From the NCBI RefSeq assembly GCF_003722335.1, contig NZ_CP026100.1, positions 5,368,001-5,432,000 on the forward strand: a stretch of 64,000 nucleotides of DNA, in the 5' to 3' direction. The notes under the pieces are model-generated. The model was given only the letters and a program-made list of their open reading frames with translations. It made no database searches and was not told the origin of the DNA. This stretch comes from Caulobacter flavus. Its GTDB lineage: Bacteria; Pseudomonadota; Alphaproteobacteria; Caulobacterales; Caulobacteraceae. Shown here piece by piece: positions 26,666 through 34,903 of this stretch (the first letter of the stretch is position 1; every line of letters starts with the position of its first letter). Position numbers and translations under genes: made by a program.

Positions 26666-26720
26666 GCCCCGTCCTCCTCCGCGCCATGTCGGCCCGGCGC
26701 CTGGAGGACGGGGCGTTTTA
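26666..26720 (+). terminator. Intrinsic terminator after the TonB receptor
   Basis: Perfect 12-bp arms GCCCCGTCCTCC (26666-26677) and GGAGGACGGGGC (26703-26714) followed by GTTTTATT. A second hairpin (CACGCGGTCG 26635-26644 with CGACCGCGTG 26656-26665) directly precedes it. The two stems lie within 110 bp of the receptor stop. Confidence 0.8.
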
Positions 26721-26848
26721 TTGTCTGGAGCACGCTTCAGCGCCCGCCTTCGCGGCGTCGCAAAAAGAACCGGAAAACGTCGTCGCATCGCCCGGGACAA
26801 GCGCGCCGACCCCTGCTAGCAACGGCGCATCGGCAAACGGGAGTTCGC

Positions 26849-27454
26849 ATGCTGCGCCGCCTCTACGACTGGGTCATGGGCATGGCCGCCTCGCGTCACG
26901 CGCCCGCCAGCCTGTTCGCCGTCTCCTTCGCGGAGAGCTCGTTCTTCCCCGTGCCGCCCGACGTGATGCTGGCCCCCATGGTTCTGGCCCGGCCCGACCG
27001 CGCCTGGCGCTACGCGGCCATCTGCACCCTGGCCTCGGTGCTGGGCGGCATCCTCGGCTACGCCATCGGCTACTTCCTGACGCCGGTGGGCCAGTGGATG
27101 ATGGCCGCCACCGGCCACGCCGGCGGCCTCGTCGAGTTCAAATGCTGGTACGACAAGTACGGCGTCTGGGTGATCCTGGCCAAGGGCCTGACGCCCATCC
27201 CCTACAAGCTGGTGACCATCGCCTCGGGCCTGGCGGCCTTCAGCTTCCCCATGTTCATCTTCGCCTCGGTCGTCACCCGCGGCGCGCGCTTCTTCCTCGT
27301 CGCCTTCGTGGTCAAGAAGTTCGGCCCCGCCCTGCTGCCGGTGATCGAGCGCCGCCTGGCCCTGGTGGCCGGCGGTTTGATCCTGCTCCTTGTCATCGGC
27401 CTCGCCGCGAGCCATTTCCTGGGAGGAAGCAGCGGAGGCGCGTGCGCCGTATGA
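26849..27454 (+). CDS. YqaA/DedA-family membrane protein
   Basis: A 201-residue inner membrane protein of the SNARE-associated/VTT (DedA-like, YqaA) family. Visible: FAVSFAESSFFPVPPDVML at the N-terminus, GGILGYAIGYFL, then KYGVWVILAKGLTPIPYKLVTIASG, the family signature with its Gly and Pro residues. These proteins are linked to lipid scrambling and envelope homeostasis. ATG 26849 follows GGGAG. The stop overlaps the dsbB start by 4 bp (ATGA), so the genes are translationally coupled. Confidence 0.87.
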   Translation: MLRRLYDWVMGMAASRHAPASLFAVSFAESSFFPVPPDVMLAPMVLARPDRAWRYAAICTLASVLGGILGYAIGYFLTPVGQWMMAATGHAGGLVEFKCWYDKYGVWVILAKGLTPIPYKLVTIASGLAAFSFPMFIFASVVTRGARFFLVAFVVKKFGPALLPVIERRLALVAGGLILLLVIGLAASHFLGGSSGGACAV

Positions 27455-28005
27455 CCACCGACACCCCGGCCGTGACCACCGGTCCTCTCGTTCCCAAGCG
27501 TCCGCCCCTGGCGTGGATCGCCAAGCACTGGCCGGTCCTGGCCTTCGCCGCCAGCGCGATCATGCTGGGCGCGGCCCATGCGTTCGAGAGCTTCGGGGGC
27601 CTGGCGCCCTGCCACCTGTGCTTGAAGCAGCGCGAGGTCTACTGGATCGCCGGAACCGTCGGCCTGATCGCCACCGTCCTGCAGCGTACGCCCCTCTGGG
27701 AGCGCCTGCGCGCGCCGGCCCTGTGGCTTCTGGGCGCGATCTTCCTCTACGGCGCGGGCCTGGCGGCCTTCCATGCCGGCGTCGAATGGAAGTGGTGGCC
27801 CGGCCCCACCACCTGCACCGGCGGCGGCGTCGCCACCTCCGGCGACCTGGTGGCCATGCTGAAGGGCGCCAAGATCCAACCTCCGATGTGCGACAAGGCC
27901 GCCTGGGTGTTCCTGGGTCTGTCGATGGCCGGCTGGAACGCCCTGGTCTCGCTGGGCCTGGCCGCCGCCTCGGCGTTCAGCGCCCTGCGTTCGAAGGAGG
28001 CCTGA
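27451..28005 (+). CDS. dsbB: Disulfide bond formation protein DsbB
   Basis: A 184-residue quinone-dependent oxidase of DsbA, in the inner membrane. Four membrane spans, the first periplasmic Cys pair CHLC (APCHLCLKQRE) and a second Cys pair in the next periplasmic loop (TTCTGGG and PPMCDKA) match DsbB. The conserved Arg following the first pair (KQRE), which contacts quinone, is present. Start overlaps the YqaA gene stop. The coq7 gene begins 2 bp after the dsbB stop; both depend on ubiquinone, which may explain the grouping. Confidence 0.88.
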   Translation: MTTDTPAVTTGPLVPKRPPLAWIAKHWPVLAFAASAIMLGAAHAFESFGGLAPCHLCLKQREVYWIAGTVGLIATVLQRTPLWERLRAPALWLLGAIFLYGAGLAAFHAGVEWKWWPGPTTCTGGGVATSGDLVAMLKGAKIQPPMCDKAAWVFLGLSMAGWNALVSLGLAAASAFSALRSKEA

Positions 28006-28007
28006 AC

Positions 28008-28577
28008 ATGAGCGCCGAACAGAAGGCCGTTCCGCCCCGCCCGGGTCGCGGCGCCCAGGCCGCGCGCCTTGCCGAGATCCTGCGCGTCGACCAGGCCGGC
28101 GAACTGGCCGCGGTCCACATCTATCGCGGCCAGCAAGCCGTGATGAAGCACGCCCGCGGCCGCGAGCGCATCGCCGAACAGCTGAAGGAGATGGAGGGCC
28201 ACGAGCAGGTCCACCTGTCGCGCTTCGACGAACTGCTGTCCGAGCGCAAGGTGCGACCGACCCTGATGTCGCCCCTGTGGCGGCTGGCGGCCTTCACCCT
28301 GGGCGCCGGTACGGCCCTGATCGGCGACAAGGCCGCCCACGCCTGCACCGAGGCCGTCGAGTCGGTGATCGAGAAGCACTACGCCGGCCAGATCGACGAG
28401 CTGAAGGACCGCGACCCGGCCCTGGCCGCCGAGCTGTCCAAGTTCCGCGACGACGAGCTGATGCACCGCGACCTCGCCGTCAAGGAAGGCGCCCACGAGG
28501 CTACGGCCTATCCCCTGCTCAGCGCCGTCATCCAGACCGGCTGCAAGGTGGCGATCAAGATCAGCGAGAAGATCTGA
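28008..28577 (+). CDS. coq7: Demethoxyubiquinone hydroxylase Coq7
   Basis: A 189-residue di-iron monooxygenase that hydroxylates the ubiquinone precursor in a late step of ubiquinone synthesis. The ferritin-like carboxylate bridge is seen as ILRVDQAGELAAVHIY (Glu), EMEGHEQVH (ExxH), EAVESVIEKHY (Glu) and KFRDDELMHRD (Glu and His). Two membrane-associated hydrophobic helices (AAFTLGAGTALIG; YPLLSAVIQTG) are typical. Start 28008 follows a strong AAGGAGG. Third gene of the yqaA-dsbB-coq7 unit. Confidence 0.94.
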   Translation: MSAEQKAVPPRPGRGAQAARLAEILRVDQAGELAAVHIYRGQQAVMKHARGRERIAEQLKEMEGHEQVHLSRFDELLSERKVRPTLMSPLWRLAAFTLGAGTALIGDKAAHACTEAVESVIEKHYAGQIDELKDRDPALAAELSKFRDDELMHRDLAVKEGAHEATAYPLLSAVIQTGCKVAIKISEKI

Positions 28578-28678
28578 CGCTTCGTACGCGGCTTGCGGCG
28601 CGCCCCTGCGTCGCCCCACCGGCTTGGCCTTCGAGCCGACCTCCCCTACCGATGAAACAGTCCGTCGCGGGGAGTCGC

Positions 28679-30433
28679 ATGTCCGTTTCACCAGTCCGAG
28701 CCCTGGCGCTGGTCGCCGCCCTGCCGCTGCTGGTCGCCGCCGCCAAGGCGCCCAAGCCGCCGCGCGCCGCCCCCACCGCCCAGACCCTGGCCACCGGCGG
28801 CGCGCTTAAGCCCGACCAGGCCGGCGTGCATATCGAGCACGTCGACCTGGCTATCGAGGTGTTTCCGCAGCGCAAGTCCATCGCCGGCGAGGCCGTGCTG
28901 GCCCTGCGCGCCGACCGCGACCTGCCGGTGATCGTGCTGGACCTCGACCGCGAACTGCCGGTCTCGGCGGTGTCGCTGGACGGCCGCGAACTGGCGCCCA
29001 CGGCTTGGCGCAATCCCGACGGCCGCCTCTCGATCACCCCGCCCGCTCCGATCGCGGCCGGCCACACCACCGCCGTGCGCATCCGCTACGCCGGCGTGCC
29101 CGTCGAGGCCAAGCGCGCCCCCTGGGACGGCGGCTTCGTCTGGACCAAGACCCCCGACGGGCGCCCGTGGATCGCCACCGCCGTCCAGGGCGAGGGCTGC
29201 GACCTGTTCTGGCCGTGCATCGACCATCCGACCGGCGAGCCCGATCTGGTCGATCTGCACATCACCGTTCCCGAGGGCCTGTCGGCGCCGTCGGGCGGAA
29301 TTCTGATCGACGTCACCCAGGCCGGCGGCGGCAAGCGCACCTTTCACTGGCGGATGAAGACGCCGAACACCTACGCCGTGGCTCTCAACGTCGGGCCATA
29401 CGTCCAGCTGACGGCGGCCTATCGCAGCCGCTTCGGCGACAGCTTCCCGATCGAGTTCTGGGCCATCGAGGGCAACGAGGCCAAGGCCCGCGGCCTGTTT
29501 TCCCAGTTCGCGCCGATGCTCGACTTCTACGAAGGCATGATCGGCCCCTACCCGTTCCGCAGCGAGAAGATGGGCGCGGTCGAGACCCCGCACCTGGGGA
29601 TGGAGCACCAGACGCTGAACGCCTACGGCGCCGGCTACGCCCAGGAGATCTACGGCTTCGACTGGCTGCTGGAGCACGAACTGGCCCACGAGTGGTTCGG
29701 CAACCAGATGACCAATGTCGACTGGGACGACATGTGGCTGCACGAGGCCTTCGGCACCTACATGCAGCCGCTCTATTCGCAGTGGCTGCACGGCGACATG
29801 GAATACATGGTCCGGCTGAACGAGATGCGGGTGAAGAGCTTCAACAAGTTCCCCATCGTCTCGGGCAAGCCGATGGAGGAGGAAGCCGTCTACGACGCCC
29901 AGGTCGGACCGGGGACCGACATCTACTACAAGGGCGCCAACATGCTGCACACTCTGCGCGGCCTGATCGGCGACGAGGCGTTCTTCACGGCCACCCGCGT
30001 GCTGGTCTATGGGCGGCCCGATCCGAAGCCCGGCAACTTCGCGCCGCGCTACGCGGTGACGAACGACTTCATCAAGGCCGTCAACGACGCTACGGGCGCC
30101 GACTACGGCTGGTTCTTCGACGCCTATCTGCGCCACGCCGCCCTGCCCGACCTGATCGAGACACGCGAGGGCGACGATCTGGTGCTGGCCTGGAAGACGC
30201 CCGCCGGGCGTTTCCCGATGCCGGTCGAGGTCAAGGTCGGGGGCAAGCTGGTGACCCTGCCGATGGCCGACGGTACAGGCCGGGTGCACGTCGGCGACAC
30301 CGTCCCGGTGATCGTCGATCCCGGCTCGAAGATCCTGCGCCGCCAGCCCTATCTCGAGGCCTACCACGCCTGGAAGACGGCCAAGGACGCCGCCGGCAGG
30401 GCCGGCGCTCAGCCGGTCAATCCGAAGCAATAG
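28679..30433 (+). CDS. Secreted M1 family metallopeptidase (aminopeptidase)
   Basis: A 584-residue exported zinc peptidase. The signal peptide is SPVRALALVAALPLLVAAAKA. The N-terminal beta domain carries VHIEHVDLAIEV. The catalytic domain has the substrate-binding GMEHQ (PHLGMEHQTLNAYG), the zinc site HELAHEWFGNQ with the third ligand Glu in LHEAFGTYM, and the catalytic Tyr region DIYYKGANMLHTLR. It is shorter than full-length aminopeptidase N because it lacks the large C-terminal helical domain. It likely degrades peptides in the periplasm. Start 28679 follows GGGGAG. Confidence 0.92.
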   Translation: MSVSPVRALALVAALPLLVAAAKAPKPPRAAPTAQTLATGGALKPDQAGVHIEHVDLAIEVFPQRKSIAGEAVLALRADRDLPVIVLDLDRELPVSAVSLDGRELAPTAWRNPDGRLSITPPAPIAAGHTTAVRIRYAGVPVEAKRAPWDGGFVWTKTPDGRPWIATAVQGEGCDLFWPCIDHPTGEPDLVDLHITVPEGLSAPSGGILIDVTQAGGGKRTFHWRMKTPNTYAVALNVGPYVQLTAAYRSRFGDSFPIEFWAIEGNEAKARGLFSQFAPMLDFYEGMIGPYPFRSEKMGAVETPHLGMEHQTLNAYGAGYAQEIYGFDWLLEHELAHEWFGNQMTNVDWDDMWLHEAFGTYMQPLYSQWLHGDMEYMVRLNEMRVKSFNKFPIVSGKPMEEEAVYDAQVGPGTDIYYKGANMLHTLRGLIGDEAFFTATRVLVYGRPDPKPGNFAPRYAVTNDFIKAVNDATGADYGWFFDAYLRHAALPDLIETREGDDLVLAWKTPAGRFPMPVEVKVGGKLVTLPMADGTGRVHVGDTVPVIVDPGSKILRRQPYLEAYHAWKTAKDAAGRAGAQPVNPKQ

Positions 30434-30514
30434 TCATCTTCCGTTGACCGTGTTCCTTCACGGTTTGCGAGGCATGCGGCCTTAGGACTCAGGGCTCCAC
30501 CGCGAGCCGAGCCC

Positions 30515-31036
30515 ATGCTGACGCCCAACCATGTCGTTATCGCCGCCAAGGCCGTGCTGTTCCTGGGAGCGGCCGCGGCCGTGACCCTGATGCTCGGCCC
30601 GTTCCAGGGGCTGGAAGAGGCCTTCGGCCTCAGCGACAAGGCCGCGCACGCCCTGGCCTTCGGCGGCCTGACGGCCGTGGCTTTCCTGGCCTTTCCGAAG
30701 ATGCGCCGCAACGACTTGGCGATCGCCGCGATCCTGCTGGGCGCCAGCGCCGAGATCGCCCAGCTGTTCGCCCACCGCAGCGCCAGCTTCACCGACCTGG
30801 CCGCCGACGTCGCCGGCATCGCAGTCGTCTATCTGGCCAGCCACATCGAGGCGGTGCGTCGCGACGCCCGCGAGCGCGGCGCCATGCGCTTTTCCGACAT
30901 CTCGGCCCAGAAGCAGCGCCGCCGCCGTCGCAAGAGCGGCGTCGTCATGCCGGCCGCGTCCGTCGCAGCAGAGGGCGAAGCCGCTCGTGGCAGCTTCGCC
31001 TCCCGCGCCGCCTCGCGCTTCCCGCGCGAGGCCTGA
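30515..31036 (+). CDS. VanZ-like membrane protein
   Basis: A 173-residue protein with about four membrane spans in its first 110 residues. It has the VanZ-like features SDKAAHALAFGGLTAVAF and AEIAQLFAHRSASFTDLAADVAG, where the H-x-x-x-F and F-x-D-x-x-x-N/D positions of the family are visible. The C-terminal 60 residues are a basic, probably disordered tail (KQRRRRRKSG) and differ from typical VanZ. The function of this family outside glycopeptide resistance is unclear. It follows the M1 peptidase gene by 81 bp. Confidence 0.75.
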   Translation: MLTPNHVVIAAKAVLFLGAAAAVTLMLGPFQGLEEAFGLSDKAAHALAFGGLTAVAFLAFPKMRRNDLAIAAILLGASAEIAQLFAHRSASFTDLAADVAGIAVVYLASHIEAVRRDARERGAMRFSDISAQKQRRRRRKSGVVMPAASVAAEGEAARGSFASRAASRFPREA

Positions 31037-31042
31037 TCCCCG

Positions 31043-31327
31043 TCAGGTGATCCGCTTGACGCTGACCGGGTCGCTGCCCGGAAAGCTCTCTTCCAGGCCC
31101 TCGTCGAGAAGGGCCTCCTGACGGCTTTCCGAGCACTCGACCTTGTCGGCCAGCTGGTCGTGCTTCTCGTTCTCGGCCAGCGGCTTTTCGGCCAGCTTGG
31201 CGTGCGGCGCCTCGATATGGCGGTCCTCCGGGCGCAGCTTGCCCTCGGCCGCGCAGTCGGCGGTGGTCGCCGAGGTGCCGTGCGTGAAATGGCGGCCGTC
31301 TTCCTGATGATGCCTGTGACCGATCAT
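31043..31327 (-). CDS. Small protein with C-terminal ESFPGSDPVS motif
   Basis: A 94-residue, highly charged protein rich in His, Glu and Lys and with no membrane segment. The C-terminus LDEGLEESFPGSDPVSVKR matches a short conserved motif (form: LDEALEESFPASDPPS) that recurs at the ends of many small uncharacterized proteobacterial proteins. No function is established that I know. Start at 31327 (MIGHRHHQ) follows GGGAGAAA. The gene is convergent with the VanZ-like gene (6-bp gap) and divergent from the hydrolase gene. Confidence 0.68.
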   Translation of the reverse strand: MIGHRHHQEDGRHFTHGTSATTADCAAEGKLRPEDRHIEAPHAKLAEKPLAENEKHDQLADKVECSESRQEALLDEGLEESFPGSDPVSVKRIT

Positions 31328-31440
31328 GACCGGTTTCTCCCGTGCTTCGCCCATGGGGGCGTCGGGAGATAAACCCCCGGGGCGCGGCCAGGGTTGCTCC
31401 GCCTCCAGACAAGCGCCGCGAAGCAGGCTATGCAAACGCC

Positions 31441-32298
31441 ATGCAAAAGCCGCTCACTTTGCTCGCCTGCCTTTTGCTGGGCGCCTGCGCTTCGACGCCC
31501 GCGCGCGGACCCGCGCCCGATCGCGCCCCTGCGCCCAAGCTGGCGGTCGAGACGCGCAGCTACGCGACCACGCCGCTGGCCCCGACGCCGGCCGACCTGC
31601 CGCCGGCCGAGGCCTTCGCCGCCGCCAGCTTCACCGCGCCGAACGGCGTGCGCCTGCCCTATCGCCTGCTCTCGCCGGCGACCAAGGAAAAGCTGCCGCT
31701 GGTGGTGGTGCTTCACGGCTCGGGCGCGCTGGGCCACGACAACAAGGCCCAGATGGGCCCCTTCGTGCGCAGTTGGGCCCGCCCGGGTACGGCCAAGACC
31801 TTCCCGGCCTACGTCCTGGCCCCCCAGGCCCCGATCCGCACCGCCAACTACGCCAAGGGCGCCGACCGCCTGCTGGCCTCGCGCCCCGGAAACAGCCTGC
31901 CGGCCATCCTAGCCCTGATCGACGACCTGTCGGCCCGCCTGCCGATCGACACCGACCGCATCTACCTTGTCGGCTTCTCGATGGGCGGTTCGGCGGCGAT
32001 GAACGCGGCCGCCCTGGAGCCGGGCAAGTTCGCCGCCGTCGCCGCCTTCTCCGGCGTGCCGCCCGAGCGGGCCCTGGCGGCCAAGGTCGCCCCGACCCCG
32101 GTTCTGATCGTCCATGGCGACAAGGACCGCGAGAACCCCTACGCGCCGGATCTGGCCTGGGCCGGCGCCCTGGCCGACGCCGGCGGTCACGTGCGGTTCG
32201 TCTCCTATTCGGGCATGGCCCACCTGGTGCCGCCCGACATGGTGCACGACGACGCCTGGCGGGCCTGGCTGTTCTCGCAGAAGCGCAAGAAGGACTAA
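31441..32298 (+). CDS. Alpha/beta hydrolase lipoprotein (esterase/phospholipase-like)
   Basis: A 285-residue exported hydrolase. Signal peptide with lipobox LLGAC (residues 11-15 or so) predicts a lipid anchor. The alpha/beta fold shows LPLVVVLHGSGALGHDN (oxyanion strand), the nucleophile elbow GFSMGGS, the acid in VLIVHGDKDREN and the catalytic His in SGMAHLVP. The general pattern is that of the PHB-depolymerase/dienelactone-hydrolase-like esterases. Substrate unknown. Its stop overlaps the convergent M19-like gene stop by 4 bp. Confidence 0.85.
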   Translation: MQKPLTLLACLLLGACASTPARGPAPDRAPAPKLAVETRSYATTPLAPTPADLPPAEAFAAASFTAPNGVRLPYRLLSPATKEKLPLVVVLHGSGALGHDNKAQMGPFVRSWARPGTAKTFPAYVLAPQAPIRTANYAKGADRLLASRPGNSLPAILALIDDLSARLPIDTDRIYLVGFSMGGSAAMNAAALEPGKFAAVAAFSGVPPERALAAKVAPTPVLIVHGDKDRENPYAPDLAWAGALADAGGHVRFVSYSGMAHLVPPDMVHDDAWRAWLFSQKRKKD

Positions 32299-33386
32299 GC
32301 CTTCCAGGTCTGCGCGAACACCCGCTGGAAGTTGCCGCCCAGCACCTTGTCGACCACCCGCGCGCCGTAGCCCCGCCTGCGCAGTTCGTCCGCGATGACC
32401 GAGAACCGGTCGGCGCGGTTCAGGCCGACGACGAACGGCGGCGGCCCCTCCCCCGGCGCGGCCACCCCGTCGGCCTTGCGCCGCGCCAGGCTCTCGTTCC
32501 ACTCGGCCATGCTCTCGGGCGAGGTGTCGAAGGGCCACAGGGTGGCGTCGCTGCCGATGCCGACGTGGTCCTCGCCGCACACCTTCAGCGCATGGCCGAG
32601 GTGGGCGAAATAGACGTCCAGCGAAGGCTGGGCCGTCGGGTCCCTCAGATAGGACAGCTCGTAGATCCCCATCACCCCACCGCGCTGGGCCAGGGCGCGC
32701 ATCAGCCGGTCGGACTTGTTGCGCGGATGGACGTGGACGGCCGCCGCGCCGGCATGGGTGATCAGCACGGGCTTCTTCGACGCCGCCACGGCCGCCAGGC
32801 TGGAGAGCTCGTCGCTGTGGCTGACGTCGACCGTCACGCCCAGGGCGTTCATCCGCTCCACCGCGCGGCGGCCCAGCTCCGTCAGACCCGTGGACGGCGA
32901 CGACATCGTGCCCGACGCGAACGGCGTGGTCCTGTTGTAGCTGAGCCCCATGACCAGCACGCCGGCCGCGCGGAACTGGTCGATGGCGGCCAGATCGCCC
33001 TCCAGCATCTCCGCGGCCTCGAACGAATAGATGATACCGAGCCGCTGCGTGGCCTGGGCGCGGGCGAAGTCGGCGACGGAGGCGACCTTGAGATAGAGGT
33101 CGGGATTGAGCGCCACGGCCTTGTCGAGGACGGCGATGGACTGGGCGGTCTGCTCCCGCGTCTCGCCGCCCGATCCGCCGATGGTCTGCTTGGCCGCCGT
33201 CAGGCCCGAGGCCCTGACCATGTCGCGCGTCGCTTGGTCCAGCGGCTTCTCCGGATCGATGGGCAGCACCAGGTTGCCGTTGATGGCCAAGCCCCGACCG
33301 GCGGCGGATGCGGCTCCCGACATTCCAGCGCAGGCCGCCAGCGCGCAGCCGGCCGTTCCCAGAAAGATGCGACGCGTGGTGCTCAT
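32295..33386 (-). CDS. M19 (renal dipeptidase-like) protein with altered active site
   Basis: A 363-residue exported protein: a Tat-like/lipoprotein signal (TTRRIFLGTAGCALAACAG) and a TIM-barrel resembling membrane dipeptidases. Conserved: Glu in YSFEAAEML, His in VDVSHSDE, His in ITHAGAAAV with HPRN, and Asp in GIGSDATL. Not conserved: the first metal motif His-x-Asp (family DGHND) reads NGNLV, and the catalytic His block (family LTHN) reads LSYN. So it may bind only one metal, act on another substrate or be inactive. A perfect palindrome lies just upstream of its start, after the marR gene. Start ATG 33386 follows GGGGGAA. Confidence 0.8.
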   Translation of the reverse strand: MSTTRRIFLGTAGCALAACAGMSGAASAAGRGLAINGNLVLPIDPEKPLDQATRDMVRASGLTAAKQTIGGSGGETREQTAQSIAVLDKAVALNPDLYLKVASVADFARAQATQRLGIIYSFEAAEMLEGDLAAIDQFRAAGVLVMGLSYNRTTPFASGTMSSPSTGLTELGRRAVERMNALGVTVDVSHSDELSSLAAVAASKKPVLITHAGAAAVHVHPRNKSDRLMRALAQRGGVMGIYELSYLRDPTAQPSLDVYFAHLGHALKVCGEDHVGIGSDATLWPFDTSPESMAEWNESLARRKADGVAAPGEGPPPFVVGLNRADRFSVIADELRRRGYGARVVDKVLGGNFQRVFAQTWKA

Positions 33387-33403
33387 GGTTCCCCCGAAGG
33401 AAT

Positions 33404-33423
33404 ATACGTAGGCGCCTACGTAT
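33404..33423. promoter_or_regulatory. Perfect 20-bp palindrome, probable MarR operator
   Basis: ATACGTAGGC followed by its exact reverse complement, 18-37 bp upstream of the M19-like start and 5 bp after the marR stop. MarR dimers bind palindromes of this size. The site could control a promoter for the M19-like gene lying at the end of marR. Confidence 0.7.
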
Positions 33424-33427
33424 CCAT

Positions 33428-33934
33428 TCAGCCCCTAGGCTCGTCCAATGAAATTCCCTCCATGATCCGCTCGAACATCGAGCGGCGGTCCAGGGCGTCG
33501 TCCAGCCGATCGAGCAGGCGGACGATGTCGCCGGCCTCGGCGTCCAACTCGCGCGCGGCGGCGTTGAACGCGTCCCACAACGGCGTCAGCCGGGCGACCA
33601 TGTCCCGCCCCTGCTCGGTCAGCTCCAGCAGTCTGCGCCGCCCGTCCTCGGCCGAGGCGCGGGAAACGACCAGGCCAGCCTTCTCCATCGAGCGGCTGGC
33701 CTCGCTGACCGAGACGTGGGTGATGCGCAGGATCGCGGCGATCTCACCGACCCCCATAGGCCGATCATGCTCGGAGAGCTGACGCAGCGTGCCGTACCAG
33801 CGCTGTTCGAACCGGATTCCCTGGGCGGCGTAGACGCGCGAGCCGTCGCGATCGATCCGCTCGGACGCGCGCCGCAGGCGAGCCGCCAGGGCTTCGCCGC
33901 CGAAGCCGCGGCTGTAGTCTTCGGGATCGGACAT
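33428..33934 (-). CDS. MarR family transcriptional regulator
   Basis: A 168-residue winged-helix DNA-binding protein. The helix-turn-helix region is GVGEIAAILRITHVSVSEASRSMEKAGLV (given in two parts: MGVGEIAAILRIT and HVSVSEASRSMEKAG), and the wing is ASAEDGRRRLLELTEQG, all typical of MarR. N- and C-terminal helices (LRRASERIDRDG; LDRLDDALDRR) form the dimer interface. It lies directly upstream of the M19-like gene on the same strand, separated by 41 bp holding a perfect palindrome, so it probably controls that gene. Confidence 0.88.
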   Translation of the reverse strand: MSDPEDYSRGFGGEALAARLRRASERIDRDGSRVYAAQGIRFEQRWYGTLRQLSEHDRPMGVGEIAAILRITHVSVSEASRSMEKAGLVVSRASAEDGRRRLLELTEQGRDMVARLTPLWDAFNAAARELDAEAGDIVRLLDRLDDALDRRSMFERIMEGISLDEPRG

Positions 33935-34003
33935 GGCGCAATTCGCTGACGGAGGAACGAACCCTCCTTCTGGGCCATCCGCGCGCCAGAGCCTAGAGGC
34001 CGC

Positions 34004-34279
34004 CTAGAGCCCCGCCCGCGTCAGGGCCTCGCGCACCACGTCCGGCGCGTGGTCGATGACCCTCAGATAGGCCAGCATGGCCGCGTCGGGGCGCGCCTCG
34101 CCATGCTCGAGCTCGCTGAGCACCGGCAAGGGGATGGCGAAGGCGCGCGAGAACTCGGCTTGGGAGAGGCCGCTGCGCCAGCGCACCGCCTGCACGAGGG
34201 CCCGGGACGAGCGGACCTCGCTGGGCGCGGCCTGGTCGTCGATGGCGATGTCGGTGGTGGTCAGGCGCGCTGCGGCCAT
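34004..34279 (-). CDS. XRE-type helix-turn-helix regulator, antitoxin-like
   Basis: A 91-residue DNA-binding protein. The Cro/C1-type HTH is AVRWRSGLSQAEFSRAFAIP followed by VLSELEHGEARPD, close to the HigA/YiaG group where the HTH often serves as an antitoxin. The C-terminus APDVVREAL is also typical (family form: dPevv.eal). No RelE/HigB-like toxin gene is next to it; the gene upstream encodes an exported Cys-containing protein. It may therefore be an orphan regulator. Start at 34279. Confidence 0.75.
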   Translation of the reverse strand: MAAARLTTTDIAIDDQAAPSEVRSSRALVQAVRWRSGLSQAEFSRAFAIPLPVLSELEHGEARPDAAMLAYLRVIDHAPDVVREALTRAGL

Positions 34280-34395
34280 AGGATCGCTCCCTTCGCTGCT
34301 CTTCTCCCCGGCCGCTCCTCTATACGCGTTCGATTGCACAAATTCGACGGCGCGACGTCGCCAATGCGACGGTTCGGCGGCGGCTTGACCGGGCC

Positions 34396-34857
34396 TCAGC
34401 CCTGTGGCTTGGCCAGCAGGGCGCGCGCCTTGACCTCGACCGCCTCGACGCCCTTCAGCGGATCGCCGGCGTCGTCGAGGATGTTGGAGAAGCGCTTGAG
34501 ATCCTGGGTCGAGATGCGCTTGATGCGGCGATCGCGCGCCCATTCCATGCCGATCAGCTGACCCAGCCTGCACGCTTTCGGAAGAAGCGCCGGCTTCTCG
34601 GCCGGGCCGCCCTTGACCAGCAGCTTGCTGACGATGTCGTTCCAGTTGGGCGAGCCGGGGAAGCACAGGTTCAGGTCCTGGCAGTTGCCGGTCCAGAACC
34701 GCTTGTACCAGCGGGCGTGGGTCTCGTCCTCGAACCGCAGGCCGCGCGTGGGCTGGACCACGTTCAGGCAATCGCCGCGCACGAACTCCTGCGCGGACGC
34801 CGAGCCGGCCAGCAGGCCGGCAAGCAAAAGGGCCGTCGCCCCCGTACGAAACGCCAA
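34396..34857 (-). CDS. Exported four-cysteine protein, unknown function
   Basis: A 153-residue product with signal peptide MAFRTGATALLLAGLLAGSASA. The mature domain has four Cys (GDCLN, GNCQD, NLCFPG, KACRLG), enough for two disulfides, and aromatic-rich segments (HARWYKRFWTG). The C-terminal helix (GVEAVEVKARALL) is amphipathic. I do not recognize the family. It lies 46 bp downstream of the DinG-type helicase gene on the same strand. Confidence 0.65.
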   Translation of the reverse strand: MAFRTGATALLLAGLLAGSASAQEFVRGDCLNVVQPTRGLRFEDETHARWYKRFWTGNCQDLNLCFPGSPNWNDIVSKLLVKGGPAEKPALLPKACRLGQLIGMEWARDRRIKRISTQDLKRFSNILDDAGDPLKGVEAVEVKARALLAKPQG

Positions 34858-34903
34858 GTCTTCCTCCTAGAATCCTCCCCCACGGAGGATGCTCACGGCT
34901 CGT

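Noticed and set aside
34280-34771. Extension of the XRE gene upstream
   Set aside because: It would read antiparallel frames over the Cys-containing exported protein gene; the HTH protein is complete from 34279.
34004-34857. Toxin-antitoxin pair formed by the XRE gene and its neighbour
   Set aside because: The neighbour has a signal peptide and four Cys and does not resemble any toxin family I know.
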